From the NCBI GenBank assembly GCA_027858455.1, contig JAQICQ010000145.1:1-5640 (forward strand): 5,640 nt of DNA. Reading direction: 5' to 3'. Position numbers and translations under genes: made by a program. Below, in pieces: positions 1 to 5,434 of the stretch (position 1 is the first letter of the stretch; the number at the start of each line of letters is the position of its first letter). Under the pieces are notes generated by a model. It searched no databases. It was given only the letters and a program-made list of their open reading frames with translations, and was not told where the DNA came from. This stretch comes from Elusimicrobiota bacterium. Lineage in GTDB: Bacteria > CG03 > SLGR01 > JAGXOG01.

Positions 1-105
1 AGGAGAAAGCAGAACCTTTCCCCCAAACCCCCTGTTCAATTGTATAGGAAAAAAGAAAATTTCTATACAATTAAAATATTTTTTAAAATTTATACACATA
101 TTGGT
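1..105. other. Non-coding left edge downstream of tsaC
   Basis: No open reading frame or RNA gene could be supported here. The stretch has two parts. Bases 15-34 are C-rich on the plus strand, giving two runs of five G separated by TTT on the minus strand. Bases 35-105 are strongly AT-rich and contain the inverted repeat described separately. It follows the tsaC stop codon in transcription order, so a transcript end is expected somewhere here, but no GC-rich stem followed by a T-run is visible on the minus strand. Confidence 0.6.
38..72. repeat. AT-rich inverted repeat after tsaC
   Basis: The arms AATTGTATAG (38-47) and CTATACAATT (63-72) are perfect reverse complements. Pairing can extend three more positions inward (48-50 with 60-62, one of them G-T on the plus strand), giving a 13-bp stem around a 9-base A-rich loop. 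In the tsaC transcript the inner extension has one A-C mismatch and the U-rich run lies in the loop rather than after the stem. It is therefore not a canonical intrinsic terminator. It could be a weak transcript-end hairpin or a regulator site for whatever lies beyond the left edge; the sequence does not decide. Confidence 0.5.
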
Positions 106-630
106 TTATTCTCTCACTACCTTTTCCCGTTCACCTGTCAGGTCAATTACCTTAGACGGTTTACCTCTGCTTTTCATCTCTAAATCAACAATAATATCAC
201 ATTTAGTTTTTATAGAATCAACAACATCTTTTACAAGAGCCGGCGCGGGCTCGCCCGAAATATTTGCGCTGGTAGCGTAAAGCGGGCCGGTCATAATAAG
301 CAGTTTAAGCAACGGGTTAAAATCCGGCATCCTTACACCTATCGTCTTCCCTTCTTTTGTATTTAAAATAAAAGTCACCGCTCCGGGCCAGTTATCTCTT
401 AATTTTTTTTCGGTAAAATCATCCTTTTTTACCCATTTCCACAAAGAATCTATATTCGGCACAAGCATTGCAAGCGGATTTGCTCTATCCCTTCTTTTTA
501 TTGTATATATTTTTTTTACTGCCGCCTCTTTATCGGGACAGGCAAAAAGACCGCAAACCGTGTCGGTGGGAAATAAAGCCACCCCTCCATTCTTTATAGC
601 CGCGGCTGCTTCTTTTATCTTTTCATTCAT
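106..630 (-). CDS. tsaC: Threonylcarbamoyl-AMP synthase, TsaC/YrdC type
   Basis: This enzyme makes L-threonylcarbamoyladenylate from threonine, bicarbonate and ATP, the first step of the t6A modification at position 37 of ANN-decoding tRNAs; it acts in the cytoplasm. The 174 residues are one YrdC domain, close to the roughly 190 of E. coli TsaC and without the extra C-terminal domain of Sua5. Visible motifs are PTDTVCGL (21-28), the substrate-binding IKRRDRANPL stretch (44-53), WPGAVTFIL (81-89), VRMP (99-102) and SANISGEPA (121-129). The C-terminal VIDLTG segment (161-166) matches the family's usual end, although the protein stops at VVRE, just before the Gly that often follows. Cys26 stands where many relatives have Tyr. 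An AAAGGA sequence (644-649) lies 13 bases before the ATG. It is last in the gene series, 50 bases after argJ, so it may be co-transcribed. The family call is firm; the reaction is inferred from the family. Confidence 0.93.
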   Translation of the reverse strand: MNEKIKEAAAAIKNGGVALFPTDTVCGLFACPDKEAAVKKIYTIKRRDRANPLAMLVPNIDSLWKWVKKDDFTEKKLRDNWPGAVTFILNTKEGKTIGVRMPDFNPLLKLLIMTGPLYATSANISGEPAPALVKDVVDSIKTKCDIIVDLEMKSRGKPSKVIDLTGEREKVVRE

Positions 631-644
631 CTCTTTCTGACAAT

Positions 645-689
645 CCTTTTTTTAAGAAAGCTTTTTTAAGAAACTCTTTTTTAAGAAAC
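645..689 (-). repeat. Three 15-bp tandem repeats at argJ end / tsaC leader
   Basis: Three contiguous 15-base units occupy 675-689, 660-674 and 645-659. On the minus strand the first two read GTTTCTTAAAAAAG plus A or C; the third has one extra A in the run and ends in GG. The first unit contains the last codons and TAA stop of argJ. The third supplies the AAAGGA that may act as the tsaC ribosome binding site. The array looks like local duplication of the argJ terminus. Unit number would change the argJ-tsaC distance without altering either protein. Confidence 0.8.
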
Positions 690-1844
690 ATAGTGAGCGT
701 TTATTCTTACATATTCCGTACTGAAGTCGCAACTGTAACAGAGATACTCCTTGTCGCCGTTATTTAAATCTATATCCAATTTGTATTTGGAGCCGGCCAT
801 TATTTCTCGGACCTGCTCCTCGGATTCTTTAACAGGAGAACCGTTTTTTATCCAGGCCACTCCGTTAATGTATATATTAAACTTAGTTATTTCTATTCTT
901 ATACCTTTTGCCCCTATAGCGCTGACAATTCTTCCCCAGTTAGGTGAAGCCCCGTAAAATGCGGTCTTGCAGAGAGGAGAAGACGCTATTGCCCGGGCGC
1001 CTCTCTTTGCTGTCTCTTCATCCGGCGCGCCTTTAAGATTTATTTTGATAAGCTTTGTCGCCCCCTCTCCGTCAGCGGCGATTTTTTCTGTTAATATTCT
1101 GCATACTTTCCGGAGATGTTCATAAAATATTTTGTAATTTTCGCATTCCGACTCTATTGTCTTATTTTGCGCCGCGCCGGACGCAGCTAAAATAAGAGTG
1201 TCGTTGGTGCTTGTCTCTGAATCTACATTCAGGCAGTTAAAAGTTTTATCGGCGGCGTCTTTTAATGCTTTTTGAAGAATGTTTTTTTCTATCGCGGCAT
1301 CAGTCATTATAAATGAAAGCATCGTCGCCATATCCGGCTTTATCATTCCGGCCCCTTTTGCAATGCCGGTTATATTTATAGTTCGGCCGTTAATTTCAAA
1401 TTCCGAAGTAGCTACTTTTTTCACAGTATCGGTAGTCATGATTGCTTCTGCAAAATCGTAAGGTTTAACATATTCTTTTAAAGCGCATACTTTTTGTATA
1501 TTGTCATCCGGTATGTCAAAGTTTTTCCCTATTACTCCGGTAGAGGCAAAAAGAATTTCTTCTTCTTCTATATCAAATATTTCAGATAAGTGTGAGGAAA
1601 GGTCCCTTTGTTTTTTAAGCCCGGCCGGGCCTGTGGCAGCGTTAGCATAACCCTTATTTACAAAGATCAGCCTGTGGCTCTCTCTTGTTAAGTTTTTCCT
1701 GCAAAACTGCACGGGATGCGCGGGATTGGCATTTAATGTAAAAATACCGGCGGAGGTAAACCCTTGCGGGGAATAAATAAAAGCAAGATTTTCGGAATCT
1801 TTGAATTTGATTCCGGAGAGCCGGAAACCGGCCGGACAGTCCAT
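681..1844 (-). CDS. argJ: Glutamate N-acetyltransferase / ornithine acetyltransferase
   Basis: ArgJ transfers the acetyl group from N-acetylornithine to glutamate, closing the cyclic arginine pathway; in some species it also uses acetyl-CoA. At 387 residues it is near the usual family length. Visible motifs are STGVIG (101-106), KGAGMIKPDMATML (163-176), the VDSETSTNDT stretch (207-216), NWGRI (302-306) and the conserved end YVRIN (378-382). Thr174 in MATML matches the family's autocleavage nucleophile, so processing between Ala173 and Thr174 into alpha and beta chains is expected. The ATG at 1844 lies 5 bases after the argC stop. No clear Shine-Dalgarno is visible, so coupling to argC is likely. 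The start fits the family because CPAGFRLSGIK corresponds to the normal N-terminal segment. In the segment before NWGR, Ser300 replaces the Asp found in many relatives. Whether it is mono- or bifunctional cannot be read from sequence. Confidence 0.96.
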   Translation of the reverse strand: MDCPAGFRLSGIKFKDSENLAFIYSPQGFTSAGIFTLNANPAHPVQFCRKNLTRESHRLIFVNKGYANAATGPAGLKKQRDLSSHLSEIFDIEEEEILFASTGVIGKNFDIPDDNIQKVCALKEYVKPYDFAEAIMTTDTVKKVATSEFEINGRTINITGIAKGAGMIKPDMATMLSFIMTDAAIEKNILQKALKDAADKTFNCLNVDSETSTNDTLILAASGAAQNKTIESECENYKIFYEHLRKVCRILTEKIAADGEGATKLIKINLKGAPDEETAKRGARAIASSPLCKTAFYGASPNWGRIVSAIGAKGIRIEITKFNIYINGVAWIKNGSPVKESEEQVREIMAGSKYKLDIDLNNGDKEYLCYSCDFSTEYVRINAHYVS

Positions 1845-1849
1845 CTTAT

Positions 1850-2917
1850 TTAAACGAGCCCCAGTGTCTCTTCATACTCAAGCGCAACATTCATATTTTG
1901 CACGGCCTGACCGGAAGCGCCTTTTATAAGATTGTCAATCGCAGATATCACTACTATATCCCCCGTCCGGGGAGCATATTTAATACCTATATTGCAATTA
2001 TTTGTATGAACAACATCTTTTGTCTGAGGGAACATTCCCTCATCAAGTATATTTATGAATTCTTTCCGACCAAAGTTCCGATCAGAGTTTCGATCAGAGT
2101 TTCGGCCATAGTGTTTTCGGTAAATTAACCGGAGATCCTCTTCCTTTAAATTATCTGCAATTTTAGCATAAAGATTTGCAAGGATACCTCTCTCTACAGG
2201 CATAAGGTGAGGACAAAAGACCAGCGAATCCCATGGTTTATCGGTGACCATACTTAAGTATTCTATAATCTCGCCCATATGTCTGTGAGAATTTACTTTA
2301 TAAGGAGTGATATTTTCATATCTTTTAGAAAAAAGATATTCAGAATTAAGTTTTTTTCCTGCTCCGGATATGCCGGATTTAGCATCTACATAAACCGATG
2401 ACTCCAGCATCTTTTCTTTTACAAGAGGATATGCTGCAAGTATAACCGCCGTGGCATAACAACCCGGGTTTGCTATGAGTTTTGCCCCTTTTATCTGTTC
2501 ACGATTAATTTCAGGGATGCCGTAAACCGCTTTTTTAAGACCTTCGGGGTCTAAATGTTTTGTGCCGTAATAACGCTCATAGTTTTCCGGCGAAGAGAAC
2601 CTGTAATCAGCTGAAAGATCAATTATAAGCCGGTCTGAACCTGAAAGAGCTGTTATATACTCCATAGATTTTGTATGAGGCAGAGCCAGAAAGAAAACAT
2701 CACTGTCTGCGGATATACTTCCGGGGGAAGGTTTAATCAATTTTTCCGAAACTATACCTTTTAAAGATGTATGAACATCCGAGATATCCTCTCCTTCATA
2801 ACTGCGAGAGTAAAGTTTGTCAATATCAACATACGGATGCCGGACCAGGATCTTTATAAGCTCCCGTCCCGTAAATCCGCTCGCACCGAGTATAGATACT
2901 TTTATCTTGTTATTCAT
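1850..2917 (-). CDS. argC: N-acetyl-gamma-glutamyl-phosphate reductase
   Basis: ArgC reduces N-acetylglutamyl phosphate to the semialdehyde with NADPH, the third step of arginine synthesis in the cytoplasm. From the ATG at 2917 it has 355 residues, typical of the family. The Rossmann nucleotide-binding loop GASGFTG (11-17) sits directly after the N-terminus. The catalytic cysteine is Cys153 in ANPGCYATA, and His211 in HRHMGEI fits the second active-site residue. The C-terminal half has the expected PHLMPVERGI (236-245) and GASGQAVQN (333-341). An ATG 24 codons further upstream (2989) is open but would add a tail overlapping the Yip1-like gene, so 2917 is chosen: it places the GxxGxxG fold correctly and gives an ATGA overlap with the preceding stop. 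No Shine-Dalgarno is visible; translation is probably coupled. A repeat-encoded insert, RNSDRNSDRNFGR (272-284), lies where relatives usually have a short link. Confidence 0.96.
   Translation of the reverse strand: MNNKIKVSILGASGFTGRELIKILVRHPYVDIDKLYSRSYEGEDISDVHTSLKGIVSEKLIKPSPGSISADSDVFFLALPHTKSMEYITALSGSDRLIIDLSADYRFSSPENYERYYGTKHLDPEGLKKAVYGIPEINREQIKGAKLIANPGCYATAVILAAYPLVKEKMLESSVYVDAKSGISGAGKKLNSEYLFSKRYENITPYKVNSHRHMGEIIEYLSMVTDKPWDSLVFCPHLMPVERGILANLYAKIADNLKEEDLRLIYRKHYGRNSDRNSDRNFGRKEFINILDEGMFPQTKDVVHTNNCNIGIKYAPRTGDIVVISAIDNLIKGASGQAVQNMNVALEYEETLGLV
2064..2111 (-). repeat. 12-bp tandem repeat inside argC
   Basis: Four consecutive 12-base units lie at 2064-2075, 2076-2087, 2088-2099 and 2100-2111. 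The two middle units differ by one base; the outer ones have diverged at two or more positions. Because 12 bases are four codons, the array stays in frame. Read on the minus strand it encodes RNSD, RNSD, RNFG and part of the flanking sequence, a polar stretch within ArgC residues 272-284. Gain or loss of a unit would lengthen or shorten this loop by four residues without a frameshift. Confidence 0.85.
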
Positions 2918-3486
2918 ATTAAAAATATTGTGATCCCCGCCATAAGAAACAGCGGAAGAATTAAAAATACGCCTGCAGTCACTACCCACGGCAGCAATAA
3001 TACCGCTGCCGCCCTTCTGCCCTTTAAACCATAAAAATAGTTTATAATATTATACTGGCCGTAAAAAAAACGCCATATAAGAAATATAATAAAAAACGCC
3101 ATAAAAATTATTGCGGCGCCGCCGGCAAATGCTTTCAACACAAGAGCAACCGGCGCAATAAAACAAAACGGACTTAAAGTATAAAAAATACCTGTATAGA
3201 GTTTGCCCGGGCTGCACTCCCCTCCGTAAATACCCGCAAAAAAATGATATCCGGCCGAAATCAATAGCATTATAAATAAAGCCGCTGCAATCCTGGCAAT
3301 AAGTCCCCATGTAAGAAAAAAAAGAGAAAATTCCCGCGACATTTCAAAAAGAAGCGTAAAGCCCGCAACGGCCGATAAAGCCGCAAGGACTAAAATAATT
3401 GCCCCATTTTTTCCTGTTCCCTCTTTTGAAAGCCGGTAAGCCGCCTCTCGCGGTGATATAACAAAATTTAAAAAGTTTTCTATCAT
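2914..3486 (-). CDS. Yip1-like integral membrane protein
   Basis: This is a 190-residue polytopic membrane protein. Hydrophobic segments lie at about 29-47, 56-84, 98-118, 122-142 and 157-188; the last and the second may each hold more than one pass, so five or six helices are likely. The short N-terminus (NFVISPREAAYRL), the loop FAGIYGGECSPGKLYTGIFY and the following SPF fit the general Yip1-domain pattern of a glycine-rich turn, a helix and then Pro. No catalytic motif is visible, and bacterial Yip1-domain proteins mostly have no defined function. The ATG lies 4 bases after the sppA stop and the TGA overlaps the argC ATG, so it is embedded in the operon and probably translated by coupling. 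The membrane nature is seen directly; the Yip1 assignment is by remembered pattern and could be wrong. A link to SppA is suggested only by adjacency. Confidence 0.75.
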   Translation of the reverse strand: MIENFLNFVISPREAAYRLSKEGTGKNGAIILVLAALSAVAGFTLLFEMSREFSLFFLTWGLIARIAAALFIMLLISAGYHFFAGIYGGECSPGKLYTGIFYTLSPFCFIAPVALVLKAFAGGAAIIFMAFFIIFLIWRFFYGQYNIINYFYGLKGRRAAAVLLLPWVVTAGVFLILPLFLMAGITIFLI

Positions 3487-3490
3487 ACGC

Positions 3491-4423
3491 TTACGGGCGC
3501 CATAGATATGCCGCGCCGGTTATGCGGTCTTTTCGAAACCCCAATATATTAGTTCTTTGTTCCATTAGATTAATCAGCTGTTTCCATCCCGAATAATGGG
3601 GACGGTAAAGTTTAGCATCTTTTTCTCCCGCCAGTTCTTGGACCAAATCTTTTGCCACCATAATATCCCCAAGTTCATCAACTAAATTAAGTGTCTTTGC
3701 CTGACGGCCCGAATATATCTGTCCTTTAGCCAGCTCTTTTACTTTCTCAATATCCATACCGCGGCCCTCACTCACTTCTGTAATAAACTGATTATAGGTA
3801 TCGTCAACAACTTCCTGTAAAAATTTCTTTTCTTCTTCCTTTAACGGACGGTGCGCCGAACCTACATCTTTATAGGGCCCGCTTTTAATAACTTCCATAT
3901 TAATGCCTACTTTATTAAAAAGTTCTGAAAGTTCGGCCGTTGTAAATATAACCCCTATACTCCCTACGATACTGCCGGGATTCACAATAATTTTATCACA
4001 GACAGAAGCTATGTAATACCCTCCCGAAGCGGAAATATCAGCTACTGAAGCTACTACGGGTTTGCCGGCAGCTTTTACCCGTTTGATTTCCTCCGCAATT
4101 TCCTGAACAGCTCCGACCGTTCCGCCCGGACTGTTAATTCTAATAATAACCCCTTTTATACTTGATTTATCTTTGAACTCTCTGAGAATCTGCAGAATAT
4201 TGGAAACTCCGTATCTCATGCCGAAGCCGCCGCTCTGGCTTGACGAATATATAGGTCCGTTTATATCAACTACACCTATGTAATTCTTACGAGTTCCGGT
4301 TATATTATCTATTGATATGGATGTTTGTTTTACGGATTGTTTAAGAGAAAGCAGTACCGCAGATATAATTGAGGTAATAAGTAACAGGAGAATAAGAATC
4401 CCTGTTAACTTCTTTGAAACCAT
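3491..4423 (-). CDS. sppA: Signal peptide peptidase SppA, 36K type (S49 family)
   Basis: SppA is a membrane-anchored serine protease that degrades cleaved signal peptides and other membrane or misfolded peptides, with its active site outside the cytoplasm. The 310 residues match the short single-domain class rather than the double-length E. coli form. A hydrophobic anchor spans about 6-27. The core begins at IGVVDINGPI (49-58), followed by VIIRINSPGG (92-101). The nucleophile is Ser133 in SASGGYYIAS, and the general base is Lys185 in SGPYKDVGS. Their separation of 52 residues equals the Ser147/Lys199 spacing of B. subtilis SppA. GSIGVIF (154-160) and the region QIYSGRQAKTLNLVDELG (235-252) are also typical of S49. 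The start is 2 bases after the rpsI stop and lacks a clear Shine-Dalgarno. The protein looks intact and active. Its place between a ribosomal pair and arginine genes is unusual and suggests shared transcription, not necessarily shared function. Confidence 0.95.
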   Translation of the reverse strand: MVSKKLTGILILLLLITSIISAVLLSLKQSVKQTSISIDNITGTRKNYIGVVDINGPIYSSSQSGGFGMRYGVSNILQILREFKDKSSIKGVIIRINSPGGTVGAVQEIAEEIKRVKAAGKPVVASVADISASGGYYIASVCDKIIVNPGSIVGSIGVIFTTAELSELFNKVGINMEVIKSGPYKDVGSAHRPLKEEEKKFLQEVVDDTYNQFITEVSEGRGMDIEKVKELAKGQIYSGRQAKTLNLVDELGDIMVAKDLVQELAGEKDAKLYRPHYSGWKQLINLMEQRTNILGFRKDRITGAAYLWRP

Positions 4424-4425
4424 TT

Positions 4426-4830
4426 TTATCTCTTAGAGAATTGTATGCTCTTGCGAGCTTTATGTCTTCCGGGTTTCTTTCTTTCAACGGCGCGTGAATC
4501 TCTGGTAAGCAATCCCTTTGCCCGGAGAATTTTTCTGGACTGCTCGTCAAGCTGAGAAAGGCAACGGGATATCCCAAGCTTAATAGCTCCGGCCTGACCG
4601 CTCTTTCCTCCGCCTTTTACATTAACTTTAATTGAGTAAGTGTTCTTAATATTTAAAGCTTCAAAAGGTTTGAAAATTTGTTCCATCGGCATCTTATTGG
4701 CGCTAAAATAATCATCAAGTGATTTTTTATTAACAACAATACCAGCTTTTTTGCTCGGGGTCATATATACCCGGGCTGTTGCTTCTTTTCTTCTGCCTAT
4801 TGCATTAAGTCTGTCCATCATTGCTGTCAT
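4426..4830 (-). CDS. rpsI: 30S ribosomal protein S9
   Basis: S9 is a small-subunit protein whose C-terminal tail reaches the P-site tRNA. The 134 residues match the bacterial family (about 130). Visible features are the start segment AIGRRKEATARVY (10-22), the S9 signature around GGGKSGQAGAIKLGISRCL (73-91) and the basic tail from RDSRAVERKKPG to the terminal SKR. Position 90 is Cys where a small residue such as Ala or Gly is usual. The ATG at 4830 directly abuts the rplM TAG stop. A good GAGGAG (4843-4848) lies 12 bases upstream, within the end of rplM, which supports this start over the internal ATGs at codons 4 and 5. rplM-rpsI is the standard bacterial pair. The sppA ATG follows its TAA after 2 bases. 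Confidence 0.97.
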   Translation of the reverse strand: MTAMMDRLNAIGRRKEATARVYMTPSKKAGIVVNKKSLDDYFSANKMPMEQIFKPFEALNIKNTYSIKVNVKGGGKSGQAGAIKLGISRCLSQLDEQSRKILRAKGLLTRDSRAVERKKPGRHKARKSIQFSKR

Positions 4831-5229
4831 CTAACTCTTTAACTCCTCGGGCTCCTGAGCAGAATGCGGGTGCTCCGGCCCTGTATATACTTTTAATCTT
4901 TTTAACATTTTATCGGCCACCTTATTTTTAGGAAGCATCCCTTTAACGGCATGTCTTATGACGAATTCCGGGTTTTTTTCAAACATAGTTTTAAAACTTT
5001 TCGCCTTACTGTTGCCGGGGTACTGTGAAGGAAAGAAATATTCTTTGTCCTCATATTTTTTGCCGCTCACCTTAACTTTATCGGCTTCGGTTACAATCAC
5101 AAAACTTCCCGTATCCCCTGACGGTTCGTAGTCCGGTTCATCTTTACCCATAAGAACAACCGCGATACGGCTGGCCATCCGCCCTAACACTTTATCTTCC
5201 GCACTGATTTTATACCATTTCTTATTCAT
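4831..5229 (-). CDS. rplM: 50S ribosomal protein L13
   Basis: L13 is an early-assembling large-subunit protein that binds 23S rRNA. The 132 residues are slightly short of the usual 140-145: the N-terminus begins almost at the conserved KWYKISAEDKVLGRMAS (4-20), without the ten or so residues seen in many relatives. No in-frame upstream start exists because a TAA lies seven codons before the ATG. Other family features are DTGSFVIV (39-46), VSGKKYEDKEYF (54-65), VIRHAVKGMLPKNK (90-103) and LKVYTGPEHPHSAQ (112-125). Ala105 replaces the Gly/Ser of the family signature after MLPKNK(L/V). No Shine-Dalgarno lies at a normal distance; AAAGGAT is 22 bases before the ATG. A promoter-like pair ends almost at the start codon, so the transcript may have little or no leader. 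The gene lies 43 bases after tRNA-His and heads the gene series. Confidence 0.96.
   Translation of the reverse strand: MNKKWYKISAEDKVLGRMASRIAVVLMGKDEPDYEPSGDTGSFVIVTEADKVKVSGKKYEDKEYFFPSQYPGNSKAKSFKTMFEKNPEFVIRHAVKGMLPKNKVADKMLKRLKVYTGPEHPHSAQEPEELKS
4843..4848 (-). promoter_or_regulatory. Ribosome binding site of rpsI
   Basis: GAGGAG on the minus strand lies inside the last codons of rplM, 12 bases before the rpsI ATG at 4830. It is the only strong Shine-Dalgarno in the window, and it settles the rpsI start as the first ATG rather than codon 4 or 5, which are farther away and lack their own site. Confidence 0.65.
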
Positions 5230-5237
5230 ATTAATGT

Positions 5238-5265
5238 ATTTTAATACTTATCCTTTAAAAGTCAA
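5238..5265 (-). promoter_or_regulatory. Putative promoter of the rplM operon
   Basis: On the minus strand, TTGACT (5265-5260) is followed after 16 bases by TAAAAT (5243-5238); each hexamer matches the sigma70 consensus at five of six positions. It occupies the spacer between the tRNA-His 3' end and rplM. Initiation about seven bases after the -10 would fall near 5231, one or two bases before the rplM ATG, predicting a nearly leaderless mRNA. In AT-rich DNA such matches arise by chance, and rplM might instead be reached by read-through from the tRNA promoter, since no terminator separates them. Confidence 0.45.
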
Positions 5266-5272
5266 ATATTTA

Positions 5273-5348
5273 TGGGGTGGATGACCGGTTTTGAACCGGC
5301 GGCCTCCTGGGCCACAACCAGGTGCTCTGCCCCTGAGCTACATCCACC
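5273..5348 (-). tRNA. tRNA-His (GUG anticodon)
   Basis: The minus strand folds as a complete cloverleaf. The acceptor arms are GTGGATG (5347-5341) and CATCCAC (5283-5277). The D stem is GCTC/GAGC, and the anticodon stem CCTGG/CCAGG encloses the loop TTGTGGC with anticodon GTG at 5315-5313. The T stem GCCGG/CCGGT has one G-T pair and the loop TTCAAAA. The extra G-1 (5348) opposite C73 (5276), the hallmark identity element of histidine tRNA, is encoded, and so is the terminal CCA (5275-5273). The gene is 76 bases including G-1 and CCA. A promoter lies directly upstream, and rplM begins 43 bases downstream with no visible terminator between. Confidence 0.97.
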
Positions 5349-5358
5349 ACTTCCCATA

Positions 5359-5386
5359 ATTATACAACTTAAATTAAAATATTCAA
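5359..5386 (-). promoter_or_regulatory. Putative tRNA-His promoter
   Basis: A perfect -10 hexamer TATAAT (5364-5359) is preceded after a 16-base spacer by TTGAAT (5386-5381), which keeps the key TTGA of the -35. The predicted start near 5352 lies a few bases before the G-1 of tRNA-His at 5348, a sensible position for a tRNA promoter with a very short leader. It may also drive rplM and the downstream genes by read-through. Confidence 0.6.
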
Positions 5387-5406
5387 TGGTGAGCATTGCC
5401 TCACCA
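5387..5406. repeat. Inverted repeat bordering the tRNA-His promoter
   Basis: The arms TGGTGAG (5387-5393) and CTCACCA (5400-5406) are perfect complements around a 6-base loop. The element lies directly against the -35 of the tRNA promoter and 28 bases after the small ORF's stop in transcription order. As RNA on the minus strand it is followed by TTGAATATTTT, which is too poor in U at the stem base for a convincing intrinsic terminator, although a weak terminator for the upstream ORF is possible. An operator is the alternative. Confidence 0.45.
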
Positions 5407-5434
5407 AAAATCTAAATGAACTGATTCTTTTTCA

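Noticed and set aside
15..34. Possible G-quadruplex on the minus strand
   Set aside because: Only two runs of five G and one GG are present, which does not make the four tracts needed for an ordinary three-tetrad structure.
751..957. Plus-strand open frame within argJ
   Set aside because: It is antisense to the conserved C-terminal part of argJ, with no family resemblance or ribosome binding site. The plus-strand frames at 1279-1461, 1898-2128 and 2771-3034 are rejected for the same reason.
2918..2989. N-terminal extension of ArgC from an upstream ATG
   Set aside because: The extra 24 residues lie in the 3' end of the Yip1-like gene in another frame and have no family match. The ATG at 2917 puts the Rossmann GxxGxxG loop at its normal position and gives an ATGA overlap.
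3050..3310. Minus-strand open frame of 86 residues in the Yip1-like gene
   Set aside because: It is a shifted-frame shadow of a hydrophobic coding sequence, rich in Cys, Tyr and Phe, with no independent start signal.
4341..4577. Minus-strand open frame spanning the rpsI-sppA junction
   Set aside because: It overlaps two well-supported genes in another frame and resembles no known protein.
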